From NCBI GenBank assembly GCA_964654825.1, contig CAZZKG010000008.1, positions 1 to 64,000 on the forward strand: a stretch of DNA of 64,000 nt. The letters run 5' to 3'. Source of the DNA: CAZZKG01 sp964654825 (lineage in GTDB: Bacteria; Gemmatimonadota; CAZMKB01). A program made the translations under genes and the position numbers. The notes beneath the pieces were generated by a model. The model was not told the origin of the DNA and did no database searches. It worked only from the letters and a program-made list of their open reading frames with translations. Of the stretch, positions 34,409 to 43,172 are shown piece after piece. How positions within the stretch are numbered: the stretch's first letter is position 1; each line of letters opens with the position of its first letter.

Positions 34409-36574
34409 TCAGCGACTGGAGATGGGTTCTGTGAATCGGACGTTGTGGTTGAATTGGACGGGTGTTTCCTGATAATAAATTTCCCAGTTCCCACTGCTGT
34501 TGTCCTGCCACACGAAGACACCGAGATCTTCCCATAACACAAAAGATGGTTGTATCGAACTACCCGCGGTATAGGTCAACCTCGAGGGAGGGTACCAGTG
34601 GATCCCTTCATCAACACTTACGGCTGATAACAACTCGGCTTTCCCGTAGCGATGGTCTTCCCACACGACATACAGCGAATCACTCCTCTGTTCGACACGG
34701 GGATCGAGGGCGGAAACAGGGCTGTTGGAAAGATTGATGATGTCGGACAACCCTGAACCGTCATGGTTGGAATTTCTGTAATAGACCTGCCACTCGTCCC
34801 CATCTCCACTGTACTCGGACCACACGAAATGCAGCTTCGAGCTTGTCTTGGCAATCTCGGGCCCAAACGAGGGAGCTTCCCCCCTGTCGATGAAACGAAA
34901 ACCTGTGAATTCCCCCCGTTCGGTATCGAGAGTCACAAGGGGAATCCGGTTGTAATGCAGAAAGTTACATTCAAAGGCGGAAAAAAGATCGGTTCCCACC
35001 TCCGTGAACGACGGTCTGTCCAGATAGAATTCCGTATATCCGCCGTGGGGATGATAATCCATCAGGGTAGAGAAGCTGGCTCCGCCATCAGAGCTTCTTT
35101 TTATCGTGACCCATCGTGATCCCGTGATCCACCCAAGGGTGATCTCACTCCCGCCGGTCAATGTCCCCCTCAGAGACGGGATTATTTCGCCGCTGTCCTC
35201 CGCAAAATCCTCCAGGACGGTCGTCGCAGACCATATTTCTCCGTCTTCACTGGTGGTCACAACTGGAGCCCATTGATATATCGGCTTCCCGATCTGATCG
35301 TGGCGTTCGAAGAGACCGCGGGCGACCACCTTCAATCCGCCGCTGCCCGAGGACAGGACAGACCCTTCGAGGAATATGCTCGAGGTGTCGATATCGGTAA
35401 ACAGGGGCACAGCGTCATCCCACAATCCCGACATCATGTCTTTACGCGCGTACATCACCCTCTTCTTCTCCGAGAGTGACAGAGAATCCGATTCGGTCCA
35501 GATGAGGTGAATGTGAGATGGAGTTTCTGCTACCGAGGGAGAAATCGACATCGATGAGGAATAGGTGACCCGGGTATGAATCCCGCTCTCTTCGGCGTTG
35601 AACAGACACCTGTGAAACATATTCCCGGGAGAAGAAGGCGGGATGATCATCTCACTCATCACCATCCCCTCTGCGAACGGTGTTTCGAATCCGAGCAATT
35701 CTCCGATCGTCGGGGTGATGTCGGTAATATCTTTTCTGTGAGTCACCACGGTGTCCTGTTTGATGTCCGGGCCTATGGCGAGAAAGAACAGATGCTGGCT
35801 GCCGTGATCGGTACCGCCGTGATGGGGGAACCCCCCGTGCATGTCATCATGCCTGCCGTGATCCGTGGTTACGAACAAAGTTGTCGTCCCCTGGTAATAT
35901 GGATCACTCTCGATCCGTTCCCAGATGTTCCAGACCAGTGAGTCGGCGGTGGTGATCGCCTGAATGTATCTTTCCCAGTCACCGGTGTGGGCCTGGGAGT
36001 CGACATCTCTTAGATTGAGCAGAACGAGTGAAGGTTGAAAATTATCCAGAACGCCATTAAACGTTTCGATGGTCAACGAATCATTACCGATGTTGTGGAG
36101 TTTGACAGCAGCGTAGTCCTCACCGTAGCCGGGATACAAACTGTAGTCAATGGAGCTCAGCCATCCCTTCCCCGCAATGACCCAGACTTTGTTGCGAGGG
36201 ATATTGTCGCTTTTCCTGAAATATTCGAATATGGTCGGGAATCGGGGTCTGAACGGTTCACACTGCAGCGTATCCGCGTTTGGAAAGTTATTCCTCGTCC
36301 CGGACACATGTGCGGTATGACCGCTTGTGGTGTATGTGAGAGTGGTGGAATATAAATTAGTGTAGATCGTTCCACTGGGTCTCAGGTCGTTCCATATTCT
36401 GGGAATGTATTGATGGACCGAATCTTCGAAAGCTTCGTCATTCCGTAAACCGTCTATGATCACGAGAAATAGATGTTTGGTCTGGTAATCGGAAGCGTGG
36501 GCGGGAGACAGTATCGTGAACAGCAGAACAGGCAGAAAGAGGAGTAAAGTTGTTCGCGAGGAGACAGGACCCAT
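34409..36574 (-). CDS. Exported alkaline-phosphatase-superfamily enzyme with Asp-box propeller
   Basis: 721 residues from ATG 36574, preferred because GAGG then lies 9 bp upstream (ATG 36583 abuts it). Signal peptide with TTLLLFLPVLLFTIL, ending near SPAHA. N-terminal phosphatase/phosphodiesterase domain (about 30-330): metal site FLVIIDGLRND, nucleophile region TYTTSGHTAHVSG, LRDVDSQAHTGDW, and TTDHGRHDDMHGG plus GTDHGSQH. The C-terminal half (about 345-700) contains Asp-box (BNR) repeats, such as TTSEDGEIW, SSDGGASF and VDEGIHW, predicting a sialidase-like propeller that may bind carbohydrate. Driven by the promoter at 36647-36675. Confidence 0.85.
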   Translation of the reverse strand: MGPVSSRTTLLLFLPVLLFTILSPAHASDYQTKHLFLVIIDGLRNDEAFEDSVHQYIPRIWNDLRPSGTIYTNLYSTTLTYTTSGHTAHVSGTRNNFPNADTLQCEPFRPRFPTIFEYFRKSDNIPRNKVWVIAGKGWLSSIDYSLYPGYGEDYAAVKLHNIGNDSLTIETFNGVLDNFQPSLVLLNLRDVDSQAHTGDWERYIQAITTADSLVWNIWERIESDPYYQGTTTLFVTTDHGRHDDMHGGFPHHGGTDHGSQHLFFLAIGPDIKQDTVVTHRKDITDITPTIGELLGFETPFAEGMVMSEMIIPPSSPGNMFHRCLFNAEESGIHTRVTYSSSMSISPSVAETPSHIHLIWTESDSLSLSEKKRVMYARKDMMSGLWDDAVPLFTDIDTSSIFLEGSVLSSGSGGLKVVARGLFERHDQIGKPIYQWAPVVTTSEDGEIWSATTVLEDFAEDSGEIIPSLRGTLTGGSEITLGWITGSRWVTIKRSSDGGASFSTLMDYHPHGGYTEFYLDRPSFTEVGTDLFSAFECNFLHYNRIPLVTLDTERGEFTGFRFIDRGEAPSFGPEIAKTSSKLHFVWSEYSGDGDEWQVYYRNSNHDGSGLSDIINLSNSPVSALDPRVEQRSDSLYVVWEDHRYGKAELLSAVSVDEGIHWYPPSRLTYTAGSSIQPSFVLWEDLGVFVWQDNSSGNWEIYYQETPVQFNHNVRFTEPISSR

Positions 36575-36646
36575 AATATTCATCCTCGAGTGTAATCACT
36601 AATACACCGGTGATCGTACATGAGCCGTGATTTCTGTGTGTAGATT

Positions 36647-36675
36647 ATTGTATCACGAACGATAAATTCTGTCAA
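36647..36675 (-). promoter_or_regulatory. Promoter of the phosphatase/Asp-box gene
   Basis: On the minus strand TTGACA (36675-36670), 17-bp spacer ending CGTGA, TACAAT (36652-36647), 73 bp ahead of ATG 36574. Immediately upstream of the -35 is a 15-bp tandem repeat with A-tracts (36677-36706) that could act as an UP element. Confidence 0.8.
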
Positions 36676-36676
36676 G

Positions 36677-36706
36677 CGATTTTTCTTGAAGTGATTTTTC
36701 TTGAAG
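36677..36706. repeat. 15-bp tandem repeat abutting a promoter
   Basis: Two copies of GATTTTTCTTGAAG plus one base (36677-36691 and 36692-36706), differing only in the first base. On the minus strand each carries an AAAAA tract, directly upstream of TTGACA. Confidence 0.7.
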
Positions 36707-36738
36707 ATCTGCCGCTGGGAAGGATGAGCCGTCAGGGG

Positions 36739-38652
36739 TCAGCGCCGCGGGTAACCCAGCTCAACCGCTCGCCGGTAGGCCTGATCTGCGTTAAGCGTAT
36801 CCCCCATCTGGGTGTAGATTTTCGCGAGGGTGATGTAGTACTGAAGAGCAGAAGGATCGATCTCGATGGCCTTCCGGTAACACGCGATGGCTGCGGGGTA
36901 ATTTTTATTCGTCCGGTGAATGTTACCCATATTGTGATATGCATCCAGAAGCTCAGGGTCCGAATCGATCGCTTTCTGAAACTCGATGCCTGCTTTGTCG
37001 ATGTCATTGCGGTTGATGTAAATAAGCCCCAGTCGATTGTGTACCATTCCCATCATTGTTCTGATCTGTGGATCACTGTCGTATGCTGAAGCCAGATCGA
37101 TCACCGTCCTGAATTTTTCAAACGCTTCTTCCTGCCTGCCGGCATCCAGAGCCTTATTACCCTCATCTATCAGGATGTGGAACCGTATCATTTCCTTTGG
37201 ATCTCTCAAAGAGGCCTCTTCTTCGGAAACTGATCCCCCGCTGACATAACCGAGTGCGTTCAGCCGTTCCCTCTCCTCTGCCGAGACGTTTCTACCCTCC
37301 GCAAAATTCAGATTCCCGGTGTAGTTCGCTGCCGTTAAGTCATTCAGCTTCTCTTCCAGTCCCGCCGCCACTTCTTTTTTCGTTTCGATGAGATTGTTCA
37401 CTTCTGAGGGATCCACGGATAAATCATACAGCTCGGGTTCGGTGGATCTGATATACTTCCAGCGAGAATCCCTGATACACTCTATGGGACTCCACCCGTA
37501 GGTGAAGTAGGAGAACATGCTTTCAGAATAGACGTATCGGTGTTCTTCACGGTTCTCCTGTATCACATCCATCAGACTGACACCGCTGAAATCCGTCGGA
37601 GATACTATCCCGAGAATATCGAGAACAGTGGGAATCACATCAGCGAGAGTGACCGGTGCCTCCACCCGTTTACCCCCGGGAAGCACCGGGGGATAGCGCA
37701 GAATAAACGGAATTCTGATGGTGGATTCATATGTGAACACACCGTGGGTCTTCTCTCCATGCTCACCCAGGCTTTCACCATGATCCCCCGCGACGAGTAT
37801 GAGTGTCCGGTCGTAGAGATTGCGCTTCTCCAATTCATCGAGAATTGATCGTATGTTCTCATCCACAAAAGCTATCTCCCCGTCATATGGATTGTTCTGA
37901 TACTGCACACTGTAAGGAGAAGGAGGAGTGTAAGGATAATGAGCGTCATAGTAGTGAACCCAGAGAAAGAACTTTTTATCTCTATTCTTTCGCAGCCAGG
38001 AGACGGCTCTGGCTGTGACGGCAGAAGCCGGTCTCGGGCTCAACCTCTTCAGGGTCGGGCTGTTTCCCCCGCGGGAGGGAGAACCGCTGGTCACGGGAGA
38101 ACTTACCATCTCATCATCGTAGTACCCAAATCCCTGATCCAGCCCTAAATCAGAATCGAGGATGAAACTCCCGACCACGGCCCCGGTCTCGTAACCATGA
38201 CTCCTCATGATCTCGGCCAGTGTGACGGCTTTGTGTGAAAGTCTGTTCGTAGAGTTGTCCCGAACCCCGTGAACATTAGGATATAATCCGGTCAACAGCG
38301 TGGTGTGCGATGGAAGGGTAAGAGGTGCCGAAGCAATCGCATTTTCGAAGAGGACCCCGTTTTCTGCGACGAAATCGATGTTGGGTGTCTGTATCCCGCG
38401 ATACCCGTAACAGCTCAGCCTGTCCGCCCTGACGGTATCCAGTGTGATAAAGAGGACATTACCTTCGGTACTCCTCCATCCGGTGGTGAGGTAGATAACA
38501 ACTGCGGCAGCGACGGCAACGAGGATGAGGATCGGTATCCAAACCACCCGCAGGTTACTCTTCCTGTCGGAGGACTTGTCCGAAGAGGCCCTTTCCTTTG
38601 ATTTGGTTTTTCTCTTTCTCGGTTTTCTCTTATGTTTGGACAAAACAGACAC
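36739..38652 (-). CDS. Membrane-anchored sulfatase-like (alkaline phosphatase superfamily) protein with C-terminal TPRs
   Basis: 637 residues from a GTG start with a poor Shine-Dalgarno. Very basic N-terminus, one transmembrane anchor (about 34-54, VVWIPILILVAVAAAVVIYL), then a sulfatase-fold domain (about 60-400): VLFITLDTVRADRLSCYGY, SAPLTLPSHTTLLTG, and LVAGDHGESLGEHGE. The usual CxPxR formylglycine motif is missing; a Thr or Ser in TLPSH takes its place, as in phosphatase or phosphotransferase relatives. The C-terminus (about 500-637) has three to four TPRs (YHNMGNIHRTNKNYPAA). Likely acts on an envelope sugar or lipid phosphate with the TPRs recruiting partners. Confidence 0.85.
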   Translation of the reverse strand: MSVLSKHKRKPRKRKTKSKERASSDKSSDRKSNLRVVWIPILILVAVAAAVVIYLTTGWRSTEGNVLFITLDTVRADRLSCYGYRGIQTPNIDFVAENGVLFENAIASAPLTLPSHTTLLTGLYPNVHGVRDNSTNRLSHKAVTLAEIMRSHGYETGAVVGSFILDSDLGLDQGFGYYDDEMVSSPVTSGSPSRGGNSPTLKRLSPRPASAVTARAVSWLRKNRDKKFFLWVHYYDAHYPYTPPSPYSVQYQNNPYDGEIAFVDENIRSILDELEKRNLYDRTLILVAGDHGESLGEHGEKTHGVFTYESTIRIPFILRYPPVLPGGKRVEAPVTLADVIPTVLDILGIVSPTDFSGVSLMDVIQENREEHRYVYSESMFSYFTYGWSPIECIRDSRWKYIRSTEPELYDLSVDPSEVNNLIETKKEVAAGLEEKLNDLTAANYTGNLNFAEGRNVSAEERERLNALGYVSGGSVSEEEASLRDPKEMIRFHILIDEGNKALDAGRQEEAFEKFRTVIDLASAYDSDPQIRTMMGMVHNRLGLIYINRNDIDKAGIEFQKAIDSDPELLDAYHNMGNIHRTNKNYPAAIACYRKAIEIDPSALQYYITLAKIYTQMGDTLNADQAYRRAVELGYPRR

Positions 38653-38883
38653 ACCGGGCTGAAATCAAGTATCCAACCAGACATTCGAGAACGCGGTACG
38701 TTTCAGATTTTTCGGGACTGTTTGCTCTCACCGGCAATAAGTTAAGTGATAACCCCGACATGATCAAGCAGGCAGCTGCTGTTGAGCGACCGACAGAACC
38801 CCCCTCCTCATCACGCGCATGTGGACTTTTCCGGAAAATCTCTTAAATAATAGAGGAGCACCGAAGCAGGAGGGGTGACAATC

Positions 38884-41043
38884 ATGAGAGCCTGGGCTTA
38901 CGGTTTCCCACGGCTGGGGAAAAAGAGGGAGTACAAAAAATCGATTGAGGATTTCTGGAGGGGTAGTATACCGCCGGAGGGACTGAAGCAGAACCTGAAT
39001 GATCTTCAGATGGAGATCCTGACGACATACGATCGGTTTGTCGACTGTTATCCCGTCGGTGAGATGACGGCATACGACCAGATGCTGGACACTGCAATAA
39101 TGATCGGACTTCACAGACCGGCCGATGTCTGCGAGTACTACGAACTGTGCAGGGGCAAACATGCCCTCGAGATGACAAAATGGTTCAACACGAACTACCA
39201 CTACCTCGTACCTGATTTTTCAGGTGTCAACCCTGACGACCTCCATCTCTTCTGGAACAAACCCCTGGAATTTTTGAGCCGCTTCGAGCAGGGGACGCCG
39301 TACCTGATCGGGCCGTTCACCTTCCTGAAGCTATCGAAGGGCATTTCTGATGAGAAATTCAGTGGTTTCCTGGCTGCTGCCGGTGACATTTACCGCGAGG
39401 TGCTCGACGGCTTGACGAGTGTCCACATCGACGAGCCCGCCTTCGTCCTGGACCTCGAAGACCGGGACATCTCCCATATCAAAACGCTGTATTCAAACAT
39501 GGCTGAGAGCGGATGCGACATCGATCTGTTTACCTATTACGACAGTGTCGATCATCTCCCCGAACTTTATGATCTGAAGGTCAGGAGTATCGGACTGGAT
39601 TTTATTCACGGCGCCGGGAACCTCGAACAAATCAAACAGCACGGTTTTCCAGACGACAGGACACTCATCGCAGGGATCGTGGACGGCCGCAATGTGTGGT
39701 GTACCGATATCCCCCGGGCCACGAAGCTGCTGGAACAATTGTCCCTGTCGGCACGAAACCTCGGCGTCTCCAATGCCGCGCCCCTCTTCCATGTACCGAT
39801 CACGCTCAGCGGAGAATCTCTGGACGAACGGCTTCGCCGTCGGCTGGCCTTCGCGGCGGAAAAACTCGAAGAGCTGCGATTGATCACCCGGGTGATCGGC
39901 GGAGAAAACATACCCGCCGATCTCGGTGATGAGGATTTTAGAGTAAACAGTGACGTGAGAGACCGGGTCTCTCATCTAAGCGAGAGCGACTTCACCAGAG
40001 AAGTCGATTACACGAGGCGCTCCCGGATTCAGGATGAGGCGCTGGGGTTGCCGCTTTTTCCCACAACGACGATAGGCAGTTTCCCGCAGACTCCACAGAT
40101 CAGGAAGATGCGGTCTGCATTCAAATCAGGCTCTCTATCCCACGAGGAGTACAGATCATTCATCAGGGAAAAAATCGATGAGGCTCTCGAGCAGCAGGAA
40201 ACCCTGGGCCTCGATGTTCTGGTGCATGGAGAGTTCGAGAGATCGGACATGGTGGAATTCTTTGCCGAAAAACTGGCGGGCATCGCGACCACCCGACAGG
40301 GGTGGATCATATCTTACGGGACCCGCGGGTATCGCCCTCCAATAATATTCGGTGACGTCTCGAGACCGAAGCCTCTCACCATCGACGAGATCTCCTATGC
40401 TCAGAGCAGAACGAAAAAACCGGTCAAAGGGATGCTGACGGGACCTGTCACCATCATCGCCTGGAGTTTCGTCCGTGAAGATATCCCGGTAAGAGATGTA
40501 GCCTATCAGATCTCGCTTGCTCTCCGGGATGAGATCGGTGATCTCGAGAAAGCCGGTATCCGGATCGTTCAGGTCGACGAGCCGGCTTACCGGGAAAGTG
40601 CCCCGAACAAGAAGAGGGACTGGGACAGCTATTTTGACTGGGCCATTAAAGCGTTTCGCCTGGCGACCGGAGGCGCGAATCCGGAAACACAGATTCATTC
40701 GCACATGTGCTACTCGGAATTCGGTGAGATCATAGAGCGGATTGTGGAAATGGACTTCGATGTCATCTCGATCGAAGCTACGAGAAGCAGGGGTGATGTT
40801 CTGAAGAGCTTTGAGGGGATCGACTTCGACAGGAAAATAGGACTGGGGGTATGGGATATCCACTCACCCTCCGTACCTGATGAGGCCGAGATCGAGACAG
40901 TCATCAGACGGGCGCTCGAGGTTATCCCCAAGGAAAACTTCTGGATTAACCCCGACTGCGGCCTGAAGACCCGGAAGTGGGAAGAAACCGGTGCGTCCCT
41001 GAAAAACCTGGTATCGACGGCCCGGCGTTTACGGGAGGAATAA
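38884..41043 (+). CDS. metE: Cobalamin-independent methionine synthase
   Basis: 719 residues from ATG 38884, chosen because AGGAGG lies 10 bp upstream; the GTG at 38875 abuts it. Transfers methyl from 5-methyl-THF-glutamate to homocysteine. N-terminal half begins YGFPRLGKKREYK; catalytic half starts at FPTTTIGSFPQTPQIRK (about 390), with VHGEFERSDMVEFF, GMLTGPVTI, and the zinc ligands in HSHMCYSEF and NPDCGLKTRKW. Slightly shorter than the E. coli enzyme. It is 31 bp upstream of the metF-type gene, so both act in methionine synthesis. No SAM or cobalamin riboswitch was recognised upstream, but a CCCCTCCT at 38801-38808 could pair with the Shine-Dalgarno. Confidence 0.95.
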   Translation: MRAWAYGFPRLGKKREYKKSIEDFWRGSIPPEGLKQNLNDLQMEILTTYDRFVDCYPVGEMTAYDQMLDTAIMIGLHRPADVCEYYELCRGKHALEMTKWFNTNYHYLVPDFSGVNPDDLHLFWNKPLEFLSRFEQGTPYLIGPFTFLKLSKGISDEKFSGFLAAAGDIYREVLDGLTSVHIDEPAFVLDLEDRDISHIKTLYSNMAESGCDIDLFTYYDSVDHLPELYDLKVRSIGLDFIHGAGNLEQIKQHGFPDDRTLIAGIVDGRNVWCTDIPRATKLLEQLSLSARNLGVSNAAPLFHVPITLSGESLDERLRRRLAFAAEKLEELRLITRVIGGENIPADLGDEDFRVNSDVRDRVSHLSESDFTREVDYTRRSRIQDEALGLPLFPTTTIGSFPQTPQIRKMRSAFKSGSLSHEEYRSFIREKIDEALEQQETLGLDVLVHGEFERSDMVEFFAEKLAGIATTRQGWIISYGTRGYRPPIIFGDVSRPKPLTIDEISYAQSRTKKPVKGMLTGPVTIIAWSFVREDIPVRDVAYQISLALRDEIGDLEKAGIRIVQVDEPAYRESAPNKKRDWDSYFDWAIKAFRLATGGANPETQIHSHMCYSEFGEIIERIVEMDFDVISIEATRSRGDVLKSFEGIDFDRKIGLGVWDIHSPSVPDEAEIETVIRRALEVIPKENFWINPDCGLKTRKWEETGASLKNLVSTARRLREE

Positions 41044-41074
41044 CTATTCCTCCGGAAATGGGAGAATCGCGCTA

Positions 41075-42916
41075 ATGACCAAGGAAGAGCTTGTCAAACG
41101 ACTGGCTGACAATATCCTGCTCTTCGATGGAGCGGTTGGAACGATGCTCTATTCGCGGGGCATCTACATCAATCACTGCTTCGACGAGCTCAACCTGTCA
41201 CGTCCGGAGCTGATCAAAGAGATCCACAGAGCATACATCAAGGCTCATGCCCAGTGTATCGAGACCAACACCTTCGGCGCGAACCATTTCAAGCTGAGTG
41301 CTCACGGGCTTGGGGAGAAAACCGAAGATATCAATTATCAGGGCGCTCGACTGGCAAAAAAAGAGGCCGGCGACAGAGTCCTCGTGGCCGGTTCTATCGG
41401 TCCGCTCGGCATCCGCATCGAACCATGGGGCCCCACATCGAACGACGAAGCGAAAGAAGCCTTCACCAGGCAGGCACTGGCACTCAAAAACGGCGGCGTC
41501 GATCTTTTCATTCTCGAAACGTTTTCCGATCTCAGCGAGATCAGACAGGCGATTCTCGCCTGTCAGGAACTGAGCGACATGCCCATTATCGCATCGATGA
41601 CCATCGGTGACGATGGTAATTCACTCTACGGCACATCCCCTGAGATATTTGCCCAGCGCCTCGATGAATGGGGGGCGGATGTCATCGGTTTGAACTGCAG
41701 TGTCGGACCTCCGCTTATGATGGAAGCTCTCGAGAAAATGCTCCGAACAACCGACAAACCGATTTCCCTCATGCCGAACGCCGGAACACCGCGGGAAATC
41801 GACGGCAGAAACATCTACCTCGCATCGGCGGAGTACATGGCCGAGTATGCGCGTCGCTTCATCCAGGCGGGGGCCAAGATCGTCGGCGGCTGCTGCGGTA
41901 CCACGCCGGAATACATCCAGTCCATGCATAATGCCGTCCTTTCAATAGTCCCTCAGCACCGGTCAGTCACCATCAGTTCAGAAGAGAGGGCTTTCGAGGA
42001 GACCCGGCCGGTCCCCACGGCAGATAAATCCCGTTTCGGGGAGAAGATCGCAAGCGGCGAATTTGTGACCTCAGTTGAAATCACGCCGCCCCGTGGCACG
42101 GATGCCGCGAAGGTCCTCGGGGCCGCACGTGTGCTGAAAGAACACAATGTTGACGCGGTAAATATTCCCGACGGCCCCCGGGCCCTGAGCCGGATGGGCG
42201 CTCAGCACCTCAGTCTTCTCATACAGCAGGAGGTGGGCATCGAGGCGGTACTTCACTACACCTGTCGTGACAGAAACCTGCTGGGAATGGTGTCCGACAT
42301 GCTGGGACTCGACGCGGTCGGTGTGAAAAACCTTCTCATTATAACGGGTGACCCGCCTAAAATGGGCGATTACCCGGATGCGACAGCCGTGTTCGACGTG
42401 GATTCCATCGGACTTGTGAACATCGTCAACACCCTGAACCACGGGATCGATCTGGGCGGCAACCCGATAGGAAAACCCACCGGTTACCTCATCGGTGTCG
42501 GGGTCAATCCGGGAGCGATAGATCTGAAAAACGAGATCAACCGATTCGAGTGGAAGGTCAAAGGGGGAGCCGAATTCGCGATCACGCAGCCTGTGTTTGA
42601 TCTCTCCATTCTCACCTCATTTCTTGAAAGGATATCTCACTGCAGGGTCCCCATCCTGGCCAGTATCTGGCCCCTGGTGAGCCTCAGAAACGCCGAATTC
42701 ATGAACAACGAGGTCCCCGGCGCCTCGGTCCCCGACGAGATCATGGATCGGATGCGAGCGGCGAAAACAAAAGAGGAAGCCGTGAAAGAAGGCATCGAAA
42801 TAGCGAGAAAGTCGGCTCTCGAGATCGCCCCACTCGTCGAGGGGCTCCAGGTGTCAGCACCCTTCGGGAGGGTGGAGCACGCACTCGAAGTCCTCTCCGT
42901 AGTGCGGGAAGGGTGA
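41075..42916 (+). CDS. Bifunctional homocysteine S-methyltransferase / 5,10-methylenetetrahydrofolate reductase
   Basis: 613 residues, same two-domain layout as Bacillus YitJ. Domain 1 (about 1-290): homocysteine-binding barrel with LLFDGAVGTMLYSRG, ETNTFGANHF, and zinc cysteines in GLNCSVGP and GGCCGTTPEY. Domain 2 (about 320-613): FAD-dependent MetF barrel with VTSVEITPPRG, LHYTCRDRNLLG, LLIITGDPPK, and FAITQPVFDL. The reductase makes 5-methyl-THF, the donor for the upstream MetE. Length and motifs are complete. Shine-Dalgarno GGGAG upstream of ATG 41075. Confidence 0.95.
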   Translation: MTKEELVKRLADNILLFDGAVGTMLYSRGIYINHCFDELNLSRPELIKEIHRAYIKAHAQCIETNTFGANHFKLSAHGLGEKTEDINYQGARLAKKEAGDRVLVAGSIGPLGIRIEPWGPTSNDEAKEAFTRQALALKNGGVDLFILETFSDLSEIRQAILACQELSDMPIIASMTIGDDGNSLYGTSPEIFAQRLDEWGADVIGLNCSVGPPLMMEALEKMLRTTDKPISLMPNAGTPREIDGRNIYLASAEYMAEYARRFIQAGAKIVGGCCGTTPEYIQSMHNAVLSIVPQHRSVTISSEERAFEETRPVPTADKSRFGEKIASGEFVTSVEITPPRGTDAAKVLGAARVLKEHNVDAVNIPDGPRALSRMGAQHLSLLIQQEVGIEAVLHYTCRDRNLLGMVSDMLGLDAVGVKNLLIITGDPPKMGDYPDATAVFDVDSIGLVNIVNTLNHGIDLGGNPIGKPTGYLIGVGVNPGAIDLKNEINRFEWKVKGGAEFAITQPVFDLSILTSFLERISHCRVPILASIWPLVSLRNAEFMNNEVPGASVPDEIMDRMRAAKTKEEAVKEGIEIARKSALEIAPLVEGLQVSAPFGRVEHALEVLSVVREG

Positions 42917-43037
42917 TTTTTCAACGAAACATTTTTGTTCAGCACAGTCTACATCGAGTAAAACAGGGTCCATATTTCCTCCCGGATCGGGATTACCGGC
43001 AGTATGAACTGGTATCAGGAACCATTATCAGGAACAG

Positions 43038-43066
43038 TTGACTTCCTGAACGGGAGTATATAGATT
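43038..43066 (+). promoter_or_regulatory. Promoter of the parvulin lipoprotein gene
   Basis: TTGACT (43038-43043), 17-bp spacer, TAGATT (43061-43066), about 107 bp before the ATG at 43173. A terminator-like hairpin lies between promoter and gene. Confidence 0.5.
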
Positions 43067-43117
43067 TGTGAAAAATCGTCTTCAATAATGTCCTTTATTG
43101 AATTTCACCCTTTACGA

Positions 43118-43152
43118 GGGGCCATGAAGAACATCGTTGATGGCTCCTTTTT
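43118..43152 (+). terminator. Terminator-like attenuator hairpin in the leader of the parvulin gene
   Basis: GGGGCCAT (43118-43125) and ATGGCTCC (43140-43147), one G.U pair, 14-base loop, followed by TTTTT. It lies after the predicted promoter and just before the AGGAGG of the gene. It could attenuate the lipoprotein gene or end readthrough from metE. Confidence 0.6.
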
Positions 43153-43172
43153 CATGTTCAGGAGGAATTACC

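Noticed and set aside
38653..38883. SAM (S-box) or cobalamin riboswitch upstream of metE
   Set aside because: No conserved core of either class could be found; only a possible anti-Shine-Dalgarno pairing remains.
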